Shown piece by piece: positions 7,763-17,074 of a DNA stretch of 64,000 bases. Made by a program: the position numbers and the translations under genes. The notes beneath the pieces are model-generated. The model was not told the origin of the DNA and did no database searches. It saw nothing but the letters and a program-made list of their open reading frames with translations. The first letter of the stretch is position 1, and every line of letters begins with the position of its first letter. Source of the stretch: JAXGOI01 sp040767605 (lineage in GTDB: Bacteria > Bacillota > Dehalobacteriia > UBA4068); NCBI GenBank assembly GCA_040767605.1, contig JAXGOI010000001.1, positions 1,793,662 to 1,857,661 of the forward strand. Reading direction: 5' to 3'.

Positions 7763-8891
7763 ACACGCAATACTTTCAGCATCTGGAGCACATAGATGGT
7801 TAGAATGTACGCCTGCAGCTAGGCTTGAGTTAGAGTTTAAAGACCAAGAGTCAACTGCAGCTGCACAGGGCACTGCGGCCCATAACCTTTGTGAACATAA
7901 GCTTAAAAAGGCACTCCATATAAGAAGTAAAAGACCAGTTTCAGAGTTTAATGATGATGAAATGGAAGAACACAGTGATGCTTATGTGGAGTATGTCTTA
8001 GAGCAACTTGAGGAAGTGAAGAAGAATTGTAAAGATCCACTAGTATTAATAGAAGAAAGATTGGATTTTTCCTGCTATGTTCCAGAAGGATTTGGTACGG
8101 CAGATACAATAATCATCGGTGATAAGAATCTGCATATAATTGACATGAAATACGGACAAGGAATACTTGTATATGCAGAAGACAATCCACAGATGAAACT
8201 ATATGCCTTGGGAGCTCTAGCATCTTATGAAAGTTTATATGACATTGAGGAAGTGACAATGCACATTTTCCAACCTAGAAGAGAGAATGTTAGCGCCTGG
8301 ACTATTTCAGTAGATGAACTCAGAAAGTGGGCAGAAAATGATTTAGTACCGAAGGCTAAATTGGCCTTTAAAGGCGAGGGAGAATATCTTCCAGGTGACT
8401 GGTGTACTTTTTGCCGAGCTGCAGTTAAATGTAGAGCAAGAGCAGATGAAAAACTAAGACTAGCACAGTCAGAATTTAAACTCCCACCTCTACTTACAGA
8501 TAATGAGATAGAAAAAATTTTATCCAAACTATCGGACCTTACTAGGTGGGCAAATGAAATTGTTGCCTATGCTACAGATGCTGCAGTCAATCATGGTAAG
8601 GAGTGGAGTGGTTTTAAAGTTGTTGAGGGTCGGTCCAACCGCAAATATAAAGATGAGGATAAGGTAGCAGAAGTAGCCAAAGCGAATGGTTATAAGGACA
8701 TATACCGAACCAGCCTTATTACTCTTACAGAAATGGAAAAACTCATGGGTAAACAAAAATTTAAGGATATACTAGGTGACTTTATTATCAAACCGCCTGG
8801 TAAGCCTACCCTAGTTCCATTATCAGATAAAAGACAAGCCTTAAATGTATCAAGTGCGAAAACTGAATTTAATAAAATTATGGAGGTATAA
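7755..8891 (+). CDS. DUF2800 RecB/Cas4-like nuclease
   Basis: A 378-residue protein of the DUF2800 family, predicted to be a PD-(D/E)xK exonuclease. GTADTII near residue 115, IIDMKYGQG near 130 and the Q/Y motif NPQMKLYALGA near 145 are the RecB-type core. WCTFCRAAVKCRA (near 215-227) supplies cysteines like those of Cas4/AddB iron-sulfur nucleases. It starts HAILSASGAHRWLECTP, typical of the family. It overlaps the gene before it by 8 bases and DUF2815 follows in 4 bases, so the three act together, probably in recombination-dependent replication. Confidence 0.88.
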   Translation: MGKHAILSASGAHRWLECTPAARLELEFKDQESTAAAQGTAAHNLCEHKLKKALHIRSKRPVSEFNDDEMEEHSDAYVEYVLEQLEEVKKNCKDPLVLIEERLDFSCYVPEGFGTADTIIIGDKNLHIIDMKYGQGILVYAEDNPQMKLYALGALASYESLYDIEEVTMHIFQPRRENVSAWTISVDELRKWAENDLVPKAKLAFKGEGEYLPGDWCTFCRAAVKCRARADEKLRLAQSEFKLPPLLTDNEIEKILSKLSDLTRWANEIVAYATDAAVNHGKEWSGFKVVEGRSNRKYKDEDKVAEVAKANGYKDIYRTSLITLTEMEKLMGKQKFKDILGDFIIKPPGKPTLVPLSDKRQALNVSSAKTEFNKIMEV

Positions 8892-8895
8892 GAAT

Positions 8896-9444
8896 ATGAT
8901 TAATCAAAGCAAAACAAAAGTTATTACAGGTGTAGATACCAGACTAAGTTACTTCAATGGATGGGAACCAGTATCCATAAATGGCGGAGCAGAAAGGTAT
9001 AGCGTGTCAGTCTTAATCCCCAAAACTGATACAGAAACAATTAACGCTATCCATGCGGCGGTGGATGCAGCTATTGAAGAAGGACTTCATAAGTTCGGAG
9101 GAAAGAAGCCTAATAAGGCGGCTATAAAGCTACCCCTTAGAGATGGAGATGCGGAGCGAGACGATGAAGCTTATAAGGGGCATTATTTTGTAAATGCAAA
9201 TAGCATGACCGCTCCTCAAATTGTGGACAAAGCTGTAAGACCAATTTTAGATAGAAGTGAAGTTTATAGTGGTTGCTACGCAAGGGTATCTCTTAATTTC
9301 TATGCTTTTAACTCTAATGGAAACAAGGGAGTGGCATGTGGACTTGGAAACATTCAAAAGATTAAGGATGGTGAACCCCTTGGTGGCAGAACTAATGCAG
9401 CTGATGAATTCACCACAATAGAAGATGATGATTTCTTAGCATAA
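8896..9444 (+). CDS. DUF2815, predicted ssDNA-binding protein
   Basis: A 182-residue protein beginning MINQSKTKVITGVDTRLSY. DUF2815 proteins are predicted OB-fold single-strand DNA-binding proteins of phage recombination modules. The end is acidic (TTIEDDDFLA), as in SSBs that recruit partners by an acidic tail. The ATG at 8896 follows TGGAGG; the longer frame starting at 8845 would overlap the upstream nuclease by 47 bases and lacks a site. Partner of the DUF2800 nuclease. Confidence 0.85.
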   Translation: MINQSKTKVITGVDTRLSYFNGWEPVSINGGAERYSVSVLIPKTDTETINAIHAAVDAAIEEGLHKFGGKKPNKAAIKLPLRDGDAERDDEAYKGHYFVNANSMTAPQIVDKAVRPILDRSEVYSGCYARVSLNFYAFNSNGNKGVACGLGNIQKIKDGEPLGGRTNAADEFTTIEDDDFLA

Positions 9445-9460
9445 AAGTTAAGGCAAAATT

Positions 9461-9498
9461 ATAAATAAGGTGGTGGTGTGTGCTGCCACCTTATTTAT
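9461..9498. terminator. Strong hairpin between DUF2815 and the polymerase gene
   Basis: ATAAATAAGGTGG (9461-9473) pairs perfectly with CCACCTTATTTAT (9486-9498), 13 base pairs. The T-rich 3' arm could terminate on either strand, or the stem could be an mRNA processing or stability element. Confidence 0.6.
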
Positions 9499-9518
9499 AT
9501 TGGAAAGGACGGTAAGAG

Positions 9519-11459
9519 ATGAAATCTATTTCAATAGATATAGAGACTTACTCAAGTGTTAACTTAGGGAAATCTGGGGTTTATCGCTATGCCGAGAATG
9601 ATGATTTTGAAATACTTTCATTTGCTTATTCGGTAGATGGTGGAGAAGTAAAGGTTGTAGATTTAGCCAATGGAGAGAAAATCCCTAGAGGCATTACAGA
9701 TGCCCTTAAAGATGATGAAATTATCAAATGGGCCTTTAATGCAATGTTTGAAAGGGTGTGCCTCTCTAAGTTTCTAGGCTTAGAAACAGGCAAATATTTA
9801 AATCCTTCATCCTGGAGGTGCTCCATGGTTTGGTCTGCCTATATGGGTCTACCTCTTTCCCTTGAAAGTGTAGGTGCAGTACTAGGTTTAGAAAAACAAA
9901 AATTGACGGAAGGTAAAGATCTAATAAGATATTTTTGCATACCCTGTAATCCAACAAAAACAAATGGTGGAAGAGCTCGTAACTTTCCAAAACATGATAG
10001 TGATAGGTGGCAGAGGTTTAAAGAATACAATGCCCGTGATGTAGAAACTGAGATGTTAATTCAAGAAAAACTATTTAAATTTCCAGTGCCTGATTTTATT
10101 TGGAAAGAGTATGAGATGGATCAAATAATAAATGACCGTGGGATTGCCATAGATATGGATTTTGTAAAGCAAGCTGTTTATATAGATGGGATTTCTAGTG
10201 AAAAACTAATGGCTGTTATGCAGGATATTACCAAACTAGAAAACCCTAACTCGGTGCAACAGATGAAAGGGTGGCTTTTAGAAAATGGAATAGAAACAGA
10301 GAGTCTAGGTAAGAAAGCAGTTGCAAAACTTCTGGAAAGTGCCAAGGAGCCTTATAAAACAGTATTGGAACTTAGGCAAAAGCTTGCTAAATCTTCTATA
10401 AAGAAATATACAGCAATGGAAAATGCAGTATGTGGTGATGGACGGGCAAGGGGGATGTTTCAATTCTATGGTGCTAATAGAACAGGCAGGTTTTCAGGAA
10501 GGCTTATTCAATTACAAAACCTACCTCAAAACCATATGAAAGATCTAGGAGAAGCTCGGTCACTAGTTAGAAGTAAAAATACTGAGGCCTTAGAATTACT
10601 CTATGAAGATGTTCCAGATACATTATCCCAGCTTATTCGCACCTCATTTATACCTAAAAAAGATAAAAAGTTTATTGTTGCAGATTTTTCAGCTATTGAA
10701 GCTAGGGTTATTGCATGGCTAGCAAATGAAAAATGGAGAATAGATGTATTTGCAGATGGCGGAGATATATACTGTGCTTCAGCTTCACAGATGTTTAATA
10801 TTCCAGTAGAGAAAAATGGGATAAACGGACACCTTAGACAAAAAGGTAAAATTGCAGAACTGGCACTTGGCTATGGCGGAAGCATAGGAGCCTTAAAATC
10901 TATGGGAGCCTTAGACATGGGTCTTAAAGAGGAAGAATTACAGCCTCTGGTATATGCCTGGCGGCAATCAAATCCAAATATTACTAAGCTTTGGTGGGAT
11001 GTTGACAGAGCAGCAAAGAACTGTGTTAAGGAAAAAATCCCTACTAAAACTCATGGAATAAAATTCATTTATCAAAATGGAATGCTTTTTATTGTTTTAC
11101 CATCAGGTAGAAAGCTTGCCTATGTGAAGCCTAGAATGGGCGAAAATAAATTTGGTGGTGAGGCTGTGACCTATGAAGGGGTCGGTGGAACTAAAAAATG
11201 GGAACGAATAGAAAGCTATGGACCAAAATTTGTAGAGAATATTGTTCAGGGGATTAGTCGTGATATTTTGTGTCATGCAATGAAATCATTAAAAGATTAC
11301 TATATTGTGGCTCATGTCCATGATGAAATAATAATAGAAGCAAACATAGATGCATCGCTTTCTCAGGTTTGTGAGGAGATGGCAAAAACACCTAGCTGGG
11401 CAAAGGGTTTATTATTAGGTGCAGATGGATTTGAGTGTCTGTTTTATCAAAAAGATTAA
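9519..11459 (+). CDS. Phage family-A DNA polymerase with proofreading domain
   Basis: A 646-residue polymerase that replicates the phage genome. The N-terminal 3'-5' exonuclease shows SIDIETYSS (residues 4-12), WAFNAMFE near 76 and YNARDVE near 170. The polymerase part has motif A (VADFSAIEARVIAWL near 387), motif B (RQKGKIAELALGYG near 443) and motif C (VAHVHDEIIIE near 597). It lacks a 5' nuclease domain, as usual for phage enzymes of this length. Start: GGAAAGGACGG site before the ATG at 9519. Neighbours are recombination and primase-helicase genes. Confidence 0.93.
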   Translation: MKSISIDIETYSSVNLGKSGVYRYAENDDFEILSFAYSVDGGEVKVVDLANGEKIPRGITDALKDDEIIKWAFNAMFERVCLSKFLGLETGKYLNPSSWRCSMVWSAYMGLPLSLESVGAVLGLEKQKLTEGKDLIRYFCIPCNPTKTNGGRARNFPKHDSDRWQRFKEYNARDVETEMLIQEKLFKFPVPDFIWKEYEMDQIINDRGIAIDMDFVKQAVYIDGISSEKLMAVMQDITKLENPNSVQQMKGWLLENGIETESLGKKAVAKLLESAKEPYKTVLELRQKLAKSSIKKYTAMENAVCGDGRARGMFQFYGANRTGRFSGRLIQLQNLPQNHMKDLGEARSLVRSKNTEALELLYEDVPDTLSQLIRTSFIPKKDKKFIVADFSAIEARVIAWLANEKWRIDVFADGGDIYCASASQMFNIPVEKNGINGHLRQKGKIAELALGYGGSIGALKSMGALDMGLKEEELQPLVYAWRQSNPNITKLWWDVDRAAKNCVKEKIPTKTHGIKFIYQNGMLFIVLPSGRKLAYVKPRMGENKFGGEAVTYEGVGGTKKWERIESYGPKFVENIVQGISRDILCHAMKSLKDYYIVAHVHDEIIIEANIDASLSQVCEEMAKTPSWAKGLLLGADGFECLFYQKD

Positions 11460-11474
11460 AATAAATTTTATAAA

Positions 11475-11513
11475 AGCTCAACTTTCCCTTCCTCCTGTGG
11501 CTATTAAGTAGAG
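11475..11513 (+). repeat. Dispersed phage repeat, copy 2
   Basis: Starts CTCAACTTTCCCTTCC and ends GGCTATTAAGTAGAGG. It shares GTGGCTATTAAGTAG exactly with copy 3 at 46212-46250 and is related to copy 1 at 7182-7220. It forms the 5' half of the hairpin before the Rha gene. Confidence 0.7.
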
Positions 11514-11550
11514 GCACTTACCTCTAAATAAAATCACAGGAGGTTTTTTT
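11491..11550 (+). terminator. Terminator-like hairpin that contains the Rha ribosome site
   Basis: CCTCCTGTG (11491-11499) pairs perfectly with CACAGGAGG (11535-11543) around an inner AGAGG/CCTCT hairpin; seven T follow, then the ATG at 11551. The 3' arm's AGGAGG is also the ribosome site. The same structure could stop transcription or block translation. Confidence 0.7.
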
Positions 11551-12225
11551 ATGAAAGAACTGATACCTAAAGACAAATATGGTGTGTTTGCTGACACCAA
11601 TGATACAGCAAGAGTAGATAGTCTTTTTGTAGCAGAGTTTTTTGAAAAACAACACAAACACGTCCTGCGGGATATATCTAGAATTACTGAGCCCAAATCT
11701 GGGCTGAGTGAAGAATTTATTAAAACTAATTTTAAAGCTGGTTTTTATAAGGATTCTACTGGAAGAAAGCTACCTTGTTATTTTATGACCAGAGATGGTT
11801 TCACTATGTTAGTGATGGGATACACAGGGCCAAAAGCTATGAGATTCAAGGAAATCTACATCAGAAGATTTAATGAGATGGAGCAGTTTATCAAAACTCT
11901 TGTATCTGCTAGAAAAGAATTCCCCTTGCTTACAGATAATATCAAGCTACTTCATGAAAATCCAAAACCATATCATTTTAGTAATGAATGCGACATGTTA
12001 AATCGAATTGTAACAGGTATGTCCGCTAAACAATTTAGAATAGCCAACGGGATAGAAAAAGGAAAAAGTATCCGTCCATATCTATCAGAATCACAAATTA
12101 AGATGTTAGAAACATTACAAAAGGTAGATGTTGGACTTTTGGTAGCTGTTCCAGAATATCAGCAGCGAAAGCGTTATTTAGAGTGGTACAAAATGAAAAT
12201 TGAAAACAGCGAGGAGGTTAACTAG
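11551..12225 (+). CDS. Rha-family phage regulatory protein (antirepressor type)
   Basis: A 224-residue protein with the Rha domain at residues ~15-110: DSLFVAEFFEKQHKHVLRDI, then YFMTRDGFTMLVMGYTG and KEIYIRRFNEME. Rha/pRha proteins are phage regulators that interfere with growth or control lytic development. The C-terminal half (after ~130) is unassigned and may be a second DNA-binding region. It is the first gene after the hairpin at 11491-11550, which likely controls it, and heads a tightly packed run through VirE. Confidence 0.85.
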   Translation: MKELIPKDKYGVFADTNDTARVDSLFVAEFFEKQHKHVLRDISRITEPKSGLSEEFIKTNFKAGFYKDSTGRKLPCYFMTRDGFTMLVMGYTGPKAMRFKEIYIRRFNEMEQFIKTLVSARKEFPLLTDNIKLLHENPKPYHFSNECDMLNRIVTGMSAKQFRIANGIEKGKSIRPYLSESQIKMLETLQKVDVGLLVAVPEYQQRKRYLEWYKMKIENSEEVN

Positions 12226-12226
12226 G

Positions 12227-12655
12227 GTGACAAAAAAGATTAGTAAGTTTAATGCTGAGGGTTATCATGATCCCACTCCCCATGAAGCTTTAACAAATAT
12301 TTCGAAGGAAGAAAAGAAATCTAAGTTTAGACCATTAGTATATATAGCTTCCCCTTTCTCAGGAGATATGAAAAGAAATGCGGAAAGGGCTAGAGGTTAT
12401 TGTAGACTGGCAGTTTCTAAAGGCTATATTCCACTAGCACCGCATCTTCATTACCCTCAATTTATGGATGATGAGGACAAGGAAGAAAGAGAACTGGGTC
12501 TGTTCTTCGGCCTTGTTCTCTTGGGAAAATGTAATGAAATGTGGGTCTTTAATAAAATTTCAGCTGGTGTAGCCAAGGAGATAGCTAAGGCAAAAAAGCG
12601 TGGTATGCCTATTAAATATTTCAACGATAGGTGCGAGGAGGTCGATGGTCTATGA
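12227..12655 (+). CDS. DUF4406 nucleoside-deoxyribosyltransferase-like protein
   Basis: A 142-residue protein with RPLVYIASPFSGD (near residue 37), AERARGYCR and SKGYIPLAPHLHYPQF, matching DUF4406 and the nucleoside 2-deoxyribosyltransferase-like fold; a role in phage nucleotide metabolism is an inference. I chose GTG at 12227 because GAGGAGG lies 9 bases upstream; the longer frame from 12200 overlaps the Rha gene. Its TGA stop shares bases with the ATG of VirE (ATGA). Confidence 0.75.
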   Translation: MTKKISKFNAEGYHDPTPHEALTNISKEEKKSKFRPLVYIASPFSGDMKRNAERARGYCRLAVSKGYIPLAPHLHYPQFMDDEDKEERELGLFFGLVLLGKCNEMWVFNKISAGVAKEIAKAKKRGMPIKYFNDRCEEVDGL

Positions 12656-15024
12656 AAATTGCTATAGGTAATAGTCGCATGGATAAAAAGTGGAAAAACA
12701 AAGATATTTCATGGACTGACTTCTGTGCCAGAGTAAAAACAACACAAAGAACAACTGAGACCATTGAAGAATATAGAAAAATGAAAAAAGGCATGCAGGA
12801 TGATATTAAAGACGTGGGCGGTTTTGTTGGAGGATATTTAAAAGGAGGCAGACGGAAAAAAGGCAATGTCCTATGTCGGTCTATACTTACTCTTGATATG
12901 GATTATGGCACTCCTGATATTTGGGACCAGATTACTATGTTCTTTGATTTTAAATGCCTTGTCTATTCTACCCATAGACATACTCCAGAGAATCCAAGAC
13001 TTAGACTTATTATTCCACTTTCCCGTGAAATAAGTGAAGAAGAATATGCAGCAGTGGGTAGGATGGTTGCAAAAGAAATAGGAATAGACCTCTTTGATGA
13101 TACAACCTATGAAGCACATCGTCTTATGTATTGGCCTTCAACCTCTTCAAATGGAGAGTTTGTATTTAAAGAACAAGATGGAGATTTATTAAATCCAGAT
13201 GACTTTCTTTCAAAATATATAGATTGGAGGGATACTTCAACTTGGCCAGTATCGAGTAGGCAATCTGAAATTGTAAAAAGAACTGTAAAAGAGCAAGCAG
13301 ATCCTTTATTGAAAGAGGGTATTGTAGGAACCTTCTGTCGTGCTTATGGAATTCGTGATGCAATTAAGAAATTTCTAGCTGCAGTTTATGAGCCATCTGC
13401 CTTAGAAGGACGCTATGACTATATTCCAGCGGATAGTAGTGCTGGAGTAATAATTTATGATGATAAATTTGCATATAGTCATCATGCTACAGATCCTGCT
13501 AGTGGTCTACTACTTAATGCCTTTGACCTTGTTAGAATTCATAAATTTGGCTCTTTAGATGATAGGGTCTCTACAACCACATCCCCAGGAAGGATGCCTT
13601 CATTTAAAGCTATGTCAGAGTTTGTCATAAAAGATGAACTGGTAAAGGCTGAGTTTGTAAAAGAAAGACAAGCACAAGCCAAAGAAGAATTTAGCGATGA
13701 AGACTGGCAGACTTCTTTAGAACTAGACAGACAAGGAAAGATAAAAGACACCTTGGATAATTTTGTTTTAATCATAAGGCATGATGATGGCCTACAGCAT
13801 ATAGCTTTTAACTGCCATCGAGACGGGATTGATGCTAAAGGAGGCCTTCCTTGGGAGCAGATAAAAGGTGGCTGGAATGATTCTGATAACGCCTTGCTTA
13901 AAGTTTATCTAAGTAATAAATATGGAGTTTATTCACCTACGAAAACTAAGGATGCAATTCTAGCAGTTGCAACGGAAAGAGCCTACCATCCTATAAAGGA
14001 TTTTTTAGAATCGCTTCCAAAATGGGATGGTATTAATCGAGTAGAAAATCTGTTAGTAGACTATTTTGGAGCTGCTGACAATTCCTATACAAGAGCAGTT
14101 ATAAGAAAAACTATGGTAGCTGCAGTGGCTCGTATCTATAAACCTGGGACTAAATTTGATAGTGTTCTTATTCTAAATGGTCCACAAGGAATAGGAAAAT
14201 CCACCTTCTTTGCGAAGCTTGCAGGTGAGTGGTTTTCCGATAGTTTAACCCTTACTGATATGAAGGACAAAGCTGGACCTGAAAAACTACAAGGTTACTG
14301 GATGCTAGAACTTGGGGAACTTGCTGGAATGAGAAAGACCGATGTGGAGGTTGTAAAATCATTTATTTCTAGATCAGATGATAAATATCGTGCAAGCTAT
14401 GGAGTCAATGTGGAAAGTCACCCTAGGCAATGTGTAATAGTAGGTTCTACTAATGCCGAGAGTGGTTTTCTTCGTGATATTACGGGAAATAGAAGATTCT
14501 GGCCTGTACGAATAAGTGGAGAAAGCAATAAAAAAGCATGGCAAATGAGTAAGGAAGAAGTCCAGCAGATATGGGCAGAAACCCTCGTCTTATATAAAAA
14601 GGGAGAAAAACTCTACCTTGAAGGTGATGATGTAGCCCAGGCAACCAGCGAGCAGGCTGATGCTATGGAAACAGATGAAAGAGAGGGCCTTGTTAGGACA
14701 TATTTAGACACCCTTTTACCAGAGGATTGGGATGACATGTCTTTATACGAGCGTAGAAATTTCCTCGGCGGTAGCGAGTTTGGCGGCGAAAGCCGTGTAG
14801 GTACTGTAAAACGGAAGTTAGTTTGCAACATGGAAATTTGGTGTGAGTGTTTTGGCAAAGATGCATCATCGATGAAAATAGCAGATTCTTATGCCATTGG
14901 AGCAATCATGAGAAAGATCCGTGGCTGGGACAAGTATGCAGGGAACAAGAACGGAGTTGTTACCTTTCCTGTCTATGGAAGACAGCGAGCCTACGCTAGA
15001 GTTGATGAACAAGAAAAGTTGTAG
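12652..15024 (+). CDS. VirE-type primase-helicase
   Basis: A 790-residue replication protein. The N-terminal ~220 residues are primase-like (LTLDMDYGTPDIW; TYEAHRLMYWPS). The C-terminal virulence-associated-E domain is a P-loop ATPase: Walker A LNGPQGIGKSTFF near residue 508, MLELGELAGM near 552 and sensor-like VGSTNAESGFLRD near 596, followed by GNRRFWPV. It should unwind and prime phage DNA for the polymerase at 9519. The ATG at 12652 has GGAGG upstream and overlaps the DUF4406 stop. Length is normal for the family. Confidence 0.9.
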   Translation: MKIAIGNSRMDKKWKNKDISWTDFCARVKTTQRTTETIEEYRKMKKGMQDDIKDVGGFVGGYLKGGRRKKGNVLCRSILTLDMDYGTPDIWDQITMFFDFKCLVYSTHRHTPENPRLRLIIPLSREISEEEYAAVGRMVAKEIGIDLFDDTTYEAHRLMYWPSTSSNGEFVFKEQDGDLLNPDDFLSKYIDWRDTSTWPVSSRQSEIVKRTVKEQADPLLKEGIVGTFCRAYGIRDAIKKFLAAVYEPSALEGRYDYIPADSSAGVIIYDDKFAYSHHATDPASGLLLNAFDLVRIHKFGSLDDRVSTTTSPGRMPSFKAMSEFVIKDELVKAEFVKERQAQAKEEFSDEDWQTSLELDRQGKIKDTLDNFVLIIRHDDGLQHIAFNCHRDGIDAKGGLPWEQIKGGWNDSDNALLKVYLSNKYGVYSPTKTKDAILAVATERAYHPIKDFLESLPKWDGINRVENLLVDYFGAADNSYTRAVIRKTMVAAVARIYKPGTKFDSVLILNGPQGIGKSTFFAKLAGEWFSDSLTLTDMKDKAGPEKLQGYWMLELGELAGMRKTDVEVVKSFISRSDDKYRASYGVNVESHPRQCVIVGSTNAESGFLRDITGNRRFWPVRISGESNKKAWQMSKEEVQQIWAETLVLYKKGEKLYLEGDDVAQATSEQADAMETDEREGLVRTYLDTLLPEDWDDMSLYERRNFLGGSEFGGESRVGTVKRKLVCNMEIWCECFGKDASSMKIADSYAIGAIMRKIRGWDKYAGNKNGVVTFPVYGRQRAYARVDEQEKL

Positions 15025-15232
15025 AACAAGTTGTTACAAAACTTGTTCACTCTTAAACATTGATGGAATAAGGGAATAGGACGGTTGGGAACAAGTGTAA
15101 CAAGAACTATCTATATAAGAAGAAATTATATAAATAAAGAATAGTAGCCTGTGCATATACACATACACGCACGTGTAGGAAAAATGGTTAATAGTTGTTT
15201 TCTTGTTCCTAGCCTTTTTATAGGAGGTTTCT
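15025..15232 (+). other. Inverted-repeat-rich intergenic region
   Basis: GAACAAGTT/AACTTGTTC (15024-15032 and 15040-15048) makes a 9-base-pair hairpin at the VirE stop. A related GAACAAGTGTAACAAGAAC lies near 15089-15107. An alternating CATACAC/CACGTG-type stretch follows near 15155-15177. No ORF is supported; it may hold an operator or a replication-related site. Confidence 0.4.
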
Positions 15233-15514
15233 ATGTTAGAAAAATATATAGAAAAAAAGTTAGTACAAGCAGTAAAAAACATGGGAGGCATGGCAGCCAA
15301 ATTTGTAAGTCCAGGTTTAGATGGGGTGCCTGACAGAATAGTTTTACTTCCAAATGGAAAGATGGCCTTTGTTGAATTAAAAGCTAAAGGAAAAAAACTC
15401 AGACCACTTCAAAGAAGGAGAATAAAGCAGTTAAGGAATCTAGGTTTTCCATGCTATGTGGTAGATGATACAGAGCAGATTGGAGGGGTTATTGATGAAA
15501 TATTATCCTCATGA
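15233..15514 (+). CDS. VRR-NUC domain nuclease
   Basis: A 93-residue stand-alone VRR-NUC protein with the core LDGVPDRIVLLPNGKMAFVELKAKGKKLRPLQ split as PDR (catalytic D), FVELK (E and K) and a following Q. VRR-NUC proteins are structure-specific DNA nucleases of the PD-(D/E)xK fold, likely resolving replication or recombination intermediates. It has an AGGAGG site and overlaps the SNF2 helicase start by 20 bases; the nuclease/helicase pair is common in this phage type. Confidence 0.88.
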   Translation: MLEKYIEKKLVQAVKNMGGMAAKFVSPGLDGVPDRIVLLPNGKMAFVELKAKGKKLRPLQRRRIKQLRNLGFPCYVVDDTEQIGGVIDEILSS

Positions 15515-16856
15515 TTACCAGACCTATGCAACTAATTTTATTTTAGAAAACTCTATAGCTGCTATTTTTCTAGAAATGGGACTTGGCAAAAGTGTTATTA
15601 CCTTAACTGCAATACTTGATTTATGCCTTGATAGTTTTGAAGTTGGTAAAGTATTAGTTATTGCACCGCTTAGAGTTGCAAGAGATACATGGCCAGCTGA
15701 AATAAATAAATGGGAGCATTTAAAAGATTTAGATTTTGCAGTAGCTATAGGAACAGAAAAAGAAAGATTATCAGCCTTAAAAACACCTGCAAGTGTTTAT
15801 TTAATAAACAGGGAAAATGTAGACTGGTTGATAAATAAAAGTGGCCTACCTTTTGATTATGACATGGTTGTAATTGATGAGTTATCGTCTTTTAAATCCC
15901 ACACTGCAAAAAGATTTAAGAGTCTACTAAAAGTAAGACCTAAAATTAAGCGAATAGTTGGACTTACAGGAACACCTTCAAGTAATGGACTTATGGATTT
16001 GTGGGCAGAGTTTCGGATCTTAGACATGGGAAAAAGACTAGGAAGGTATATAAGCCACTACCGAAGTGCTTTCTTTCAGCCTGATAAGAGAAATCAACAT
16101 ATGATATTTTCTTATAAACCACTATTTGGAGCTGAAAAGGAAATATATGAATTAATTTCTGATATCACCATTTCTATGAAGTCAGTGGATTTTCTTCAAA
16201 TGCCAAAATGCTTAATAAATGAAGTACCTGTAGGCCTTAGTGTAAATGAACATTTAATATATGACGGCTTTAGAAAAGAAATGGTTATTGAACTAGCCAA
16301 TGAGGAAATAGATGCGGTAAATGCAGCGGTTCTTTCCAGTAAGTTATTACAGATGTCAAATGGAGCAGTCTATGACGAAGATAAAAAGGTTCACTTTATT
16401 CATAATCGTAAGCTTGATGCACTAGAGGATTTAATTGAAGGAGCAAATGGAAAACCCGTACTTATTGCATATTGGTATAAGCATGATCTAGAACGGATAA
16501 AAGAGAGATTTACAGTAAGAGAAATCAAGACTTCAAAGGATATAAAAGAGTGGAACCATGGAGAAATTCCTGTAGCAGTAATTCATCCAGCTTCAGCGGG
16601 GCATGGGCTCAATTTACAAAGTGGAGGGTCAACTATTATTTGGTTTAGTTTGACTTGGTCCTTAGAACTTTACCAGCAAACAAATGCAAGGCTATGGAGA
16701 CAAGGTCAAAATGAAACGGTTGTAATCCACCACATTATTACTAAAGGAACTATTGATGAGGATGTTATGAAAGCATTGAAACGAAAAGAAAAAACACAAG
16801 AAGATCTTATAGATGCAGTAAAAGCAAACTTAAGCAGAAGGAGGAGAGCGGGATGA
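15495..16856 (+). CDS. SNF2-family DNA helicase
   Basis: A 453-residue superfamily 2 ATPase of the phage SNF2 type. Q/Walker A region FLEMGLGKSVITL near residue 25, a DEL(S/H)-type Walker B (VVIDELSSF near 126), TGTPSSNG near 157 and motif VI QQTNARLWRQGQ near 395. It would translocate on or unwind DNA during replication or recombination. The ATG at 15495 follows GGAGGGG; the frame from 15465 lacks a site. Its TGA overlaps the next gene's ATG. Confidence 0.9.
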   Translation: MKYYPHDYQTYATNFILENSIAAIFLEMGLGKSVITLTAILDLCLDSFEVGKVLVIAPLRVARDTWPAEINKWEHLKDLDFAVAIGTEKERLSALKTPASVYLINRENVDWLINKSGLPFDYDMVVIDELSSFKSHTAKRFKSLLKVRPKIKRIVGLTGTPSSNGLMDLWAEFRILDMGKRLGRYISHYRSAFFQPDKRNQHMIFSYKPLFGAEKEIYELISDITISMKSVDFLQMPKCLINEVPVGLSVNEHLIYDGFRKEMVIELANEEIDAVNAAVLSSKLLQMSNGAVYDEDKKVHFIHNRKLDALEDLIEGANGKPVLIAYWYKHDLERIKERFTVREIKTSKDIKEWNHGEIPVAVIHPASAGHGLNLQSGGSTIIWFSLTWSLELYQQTNARLWRQGQNETVVIHHIITKGTIDEDVMKALKRKEKTQEDLIDAVKANLSRRRRAG

Positions 16857-17074
16857 ATAAAAAATATGAAGATTTGGCTAATGCCATTGTTCTAACAGCA
16901 GTTAAGGATTACCGTGCTGCACTTAGAAAACTAAATAAACATCCACGAAATCAAGCTGCTTTAAATACAAAAGAAGAAGTTGAACGTTTCTTTCATTCTA
17001 GCTGGTATAAACTTCTTACCAACCTTGACCCAGATATGCTTATAAAACAACTGAATGAGGAGGTAGCGTCATGA
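16853..17074 (+). CDS. Small phage hypothetical protein
   Basis: A 73-residue helical protein linked to the helicase by an ATGA overlap and to the next gene by another (17071-17074). It has the pattern ANAIVLTAVKDYRAALRKL and SSWYKLLTNLDPDML, seen in small phage ORFs between helicase and late-regulator genes. No known activity. Confidence 0.7.
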   Translation: MNKKYEDLANAIVLTAVKDYRAALRKLNKHPRNQAALNTKEEVERFFHSSWYKLLTNLDPDMLIKQLNEEVAS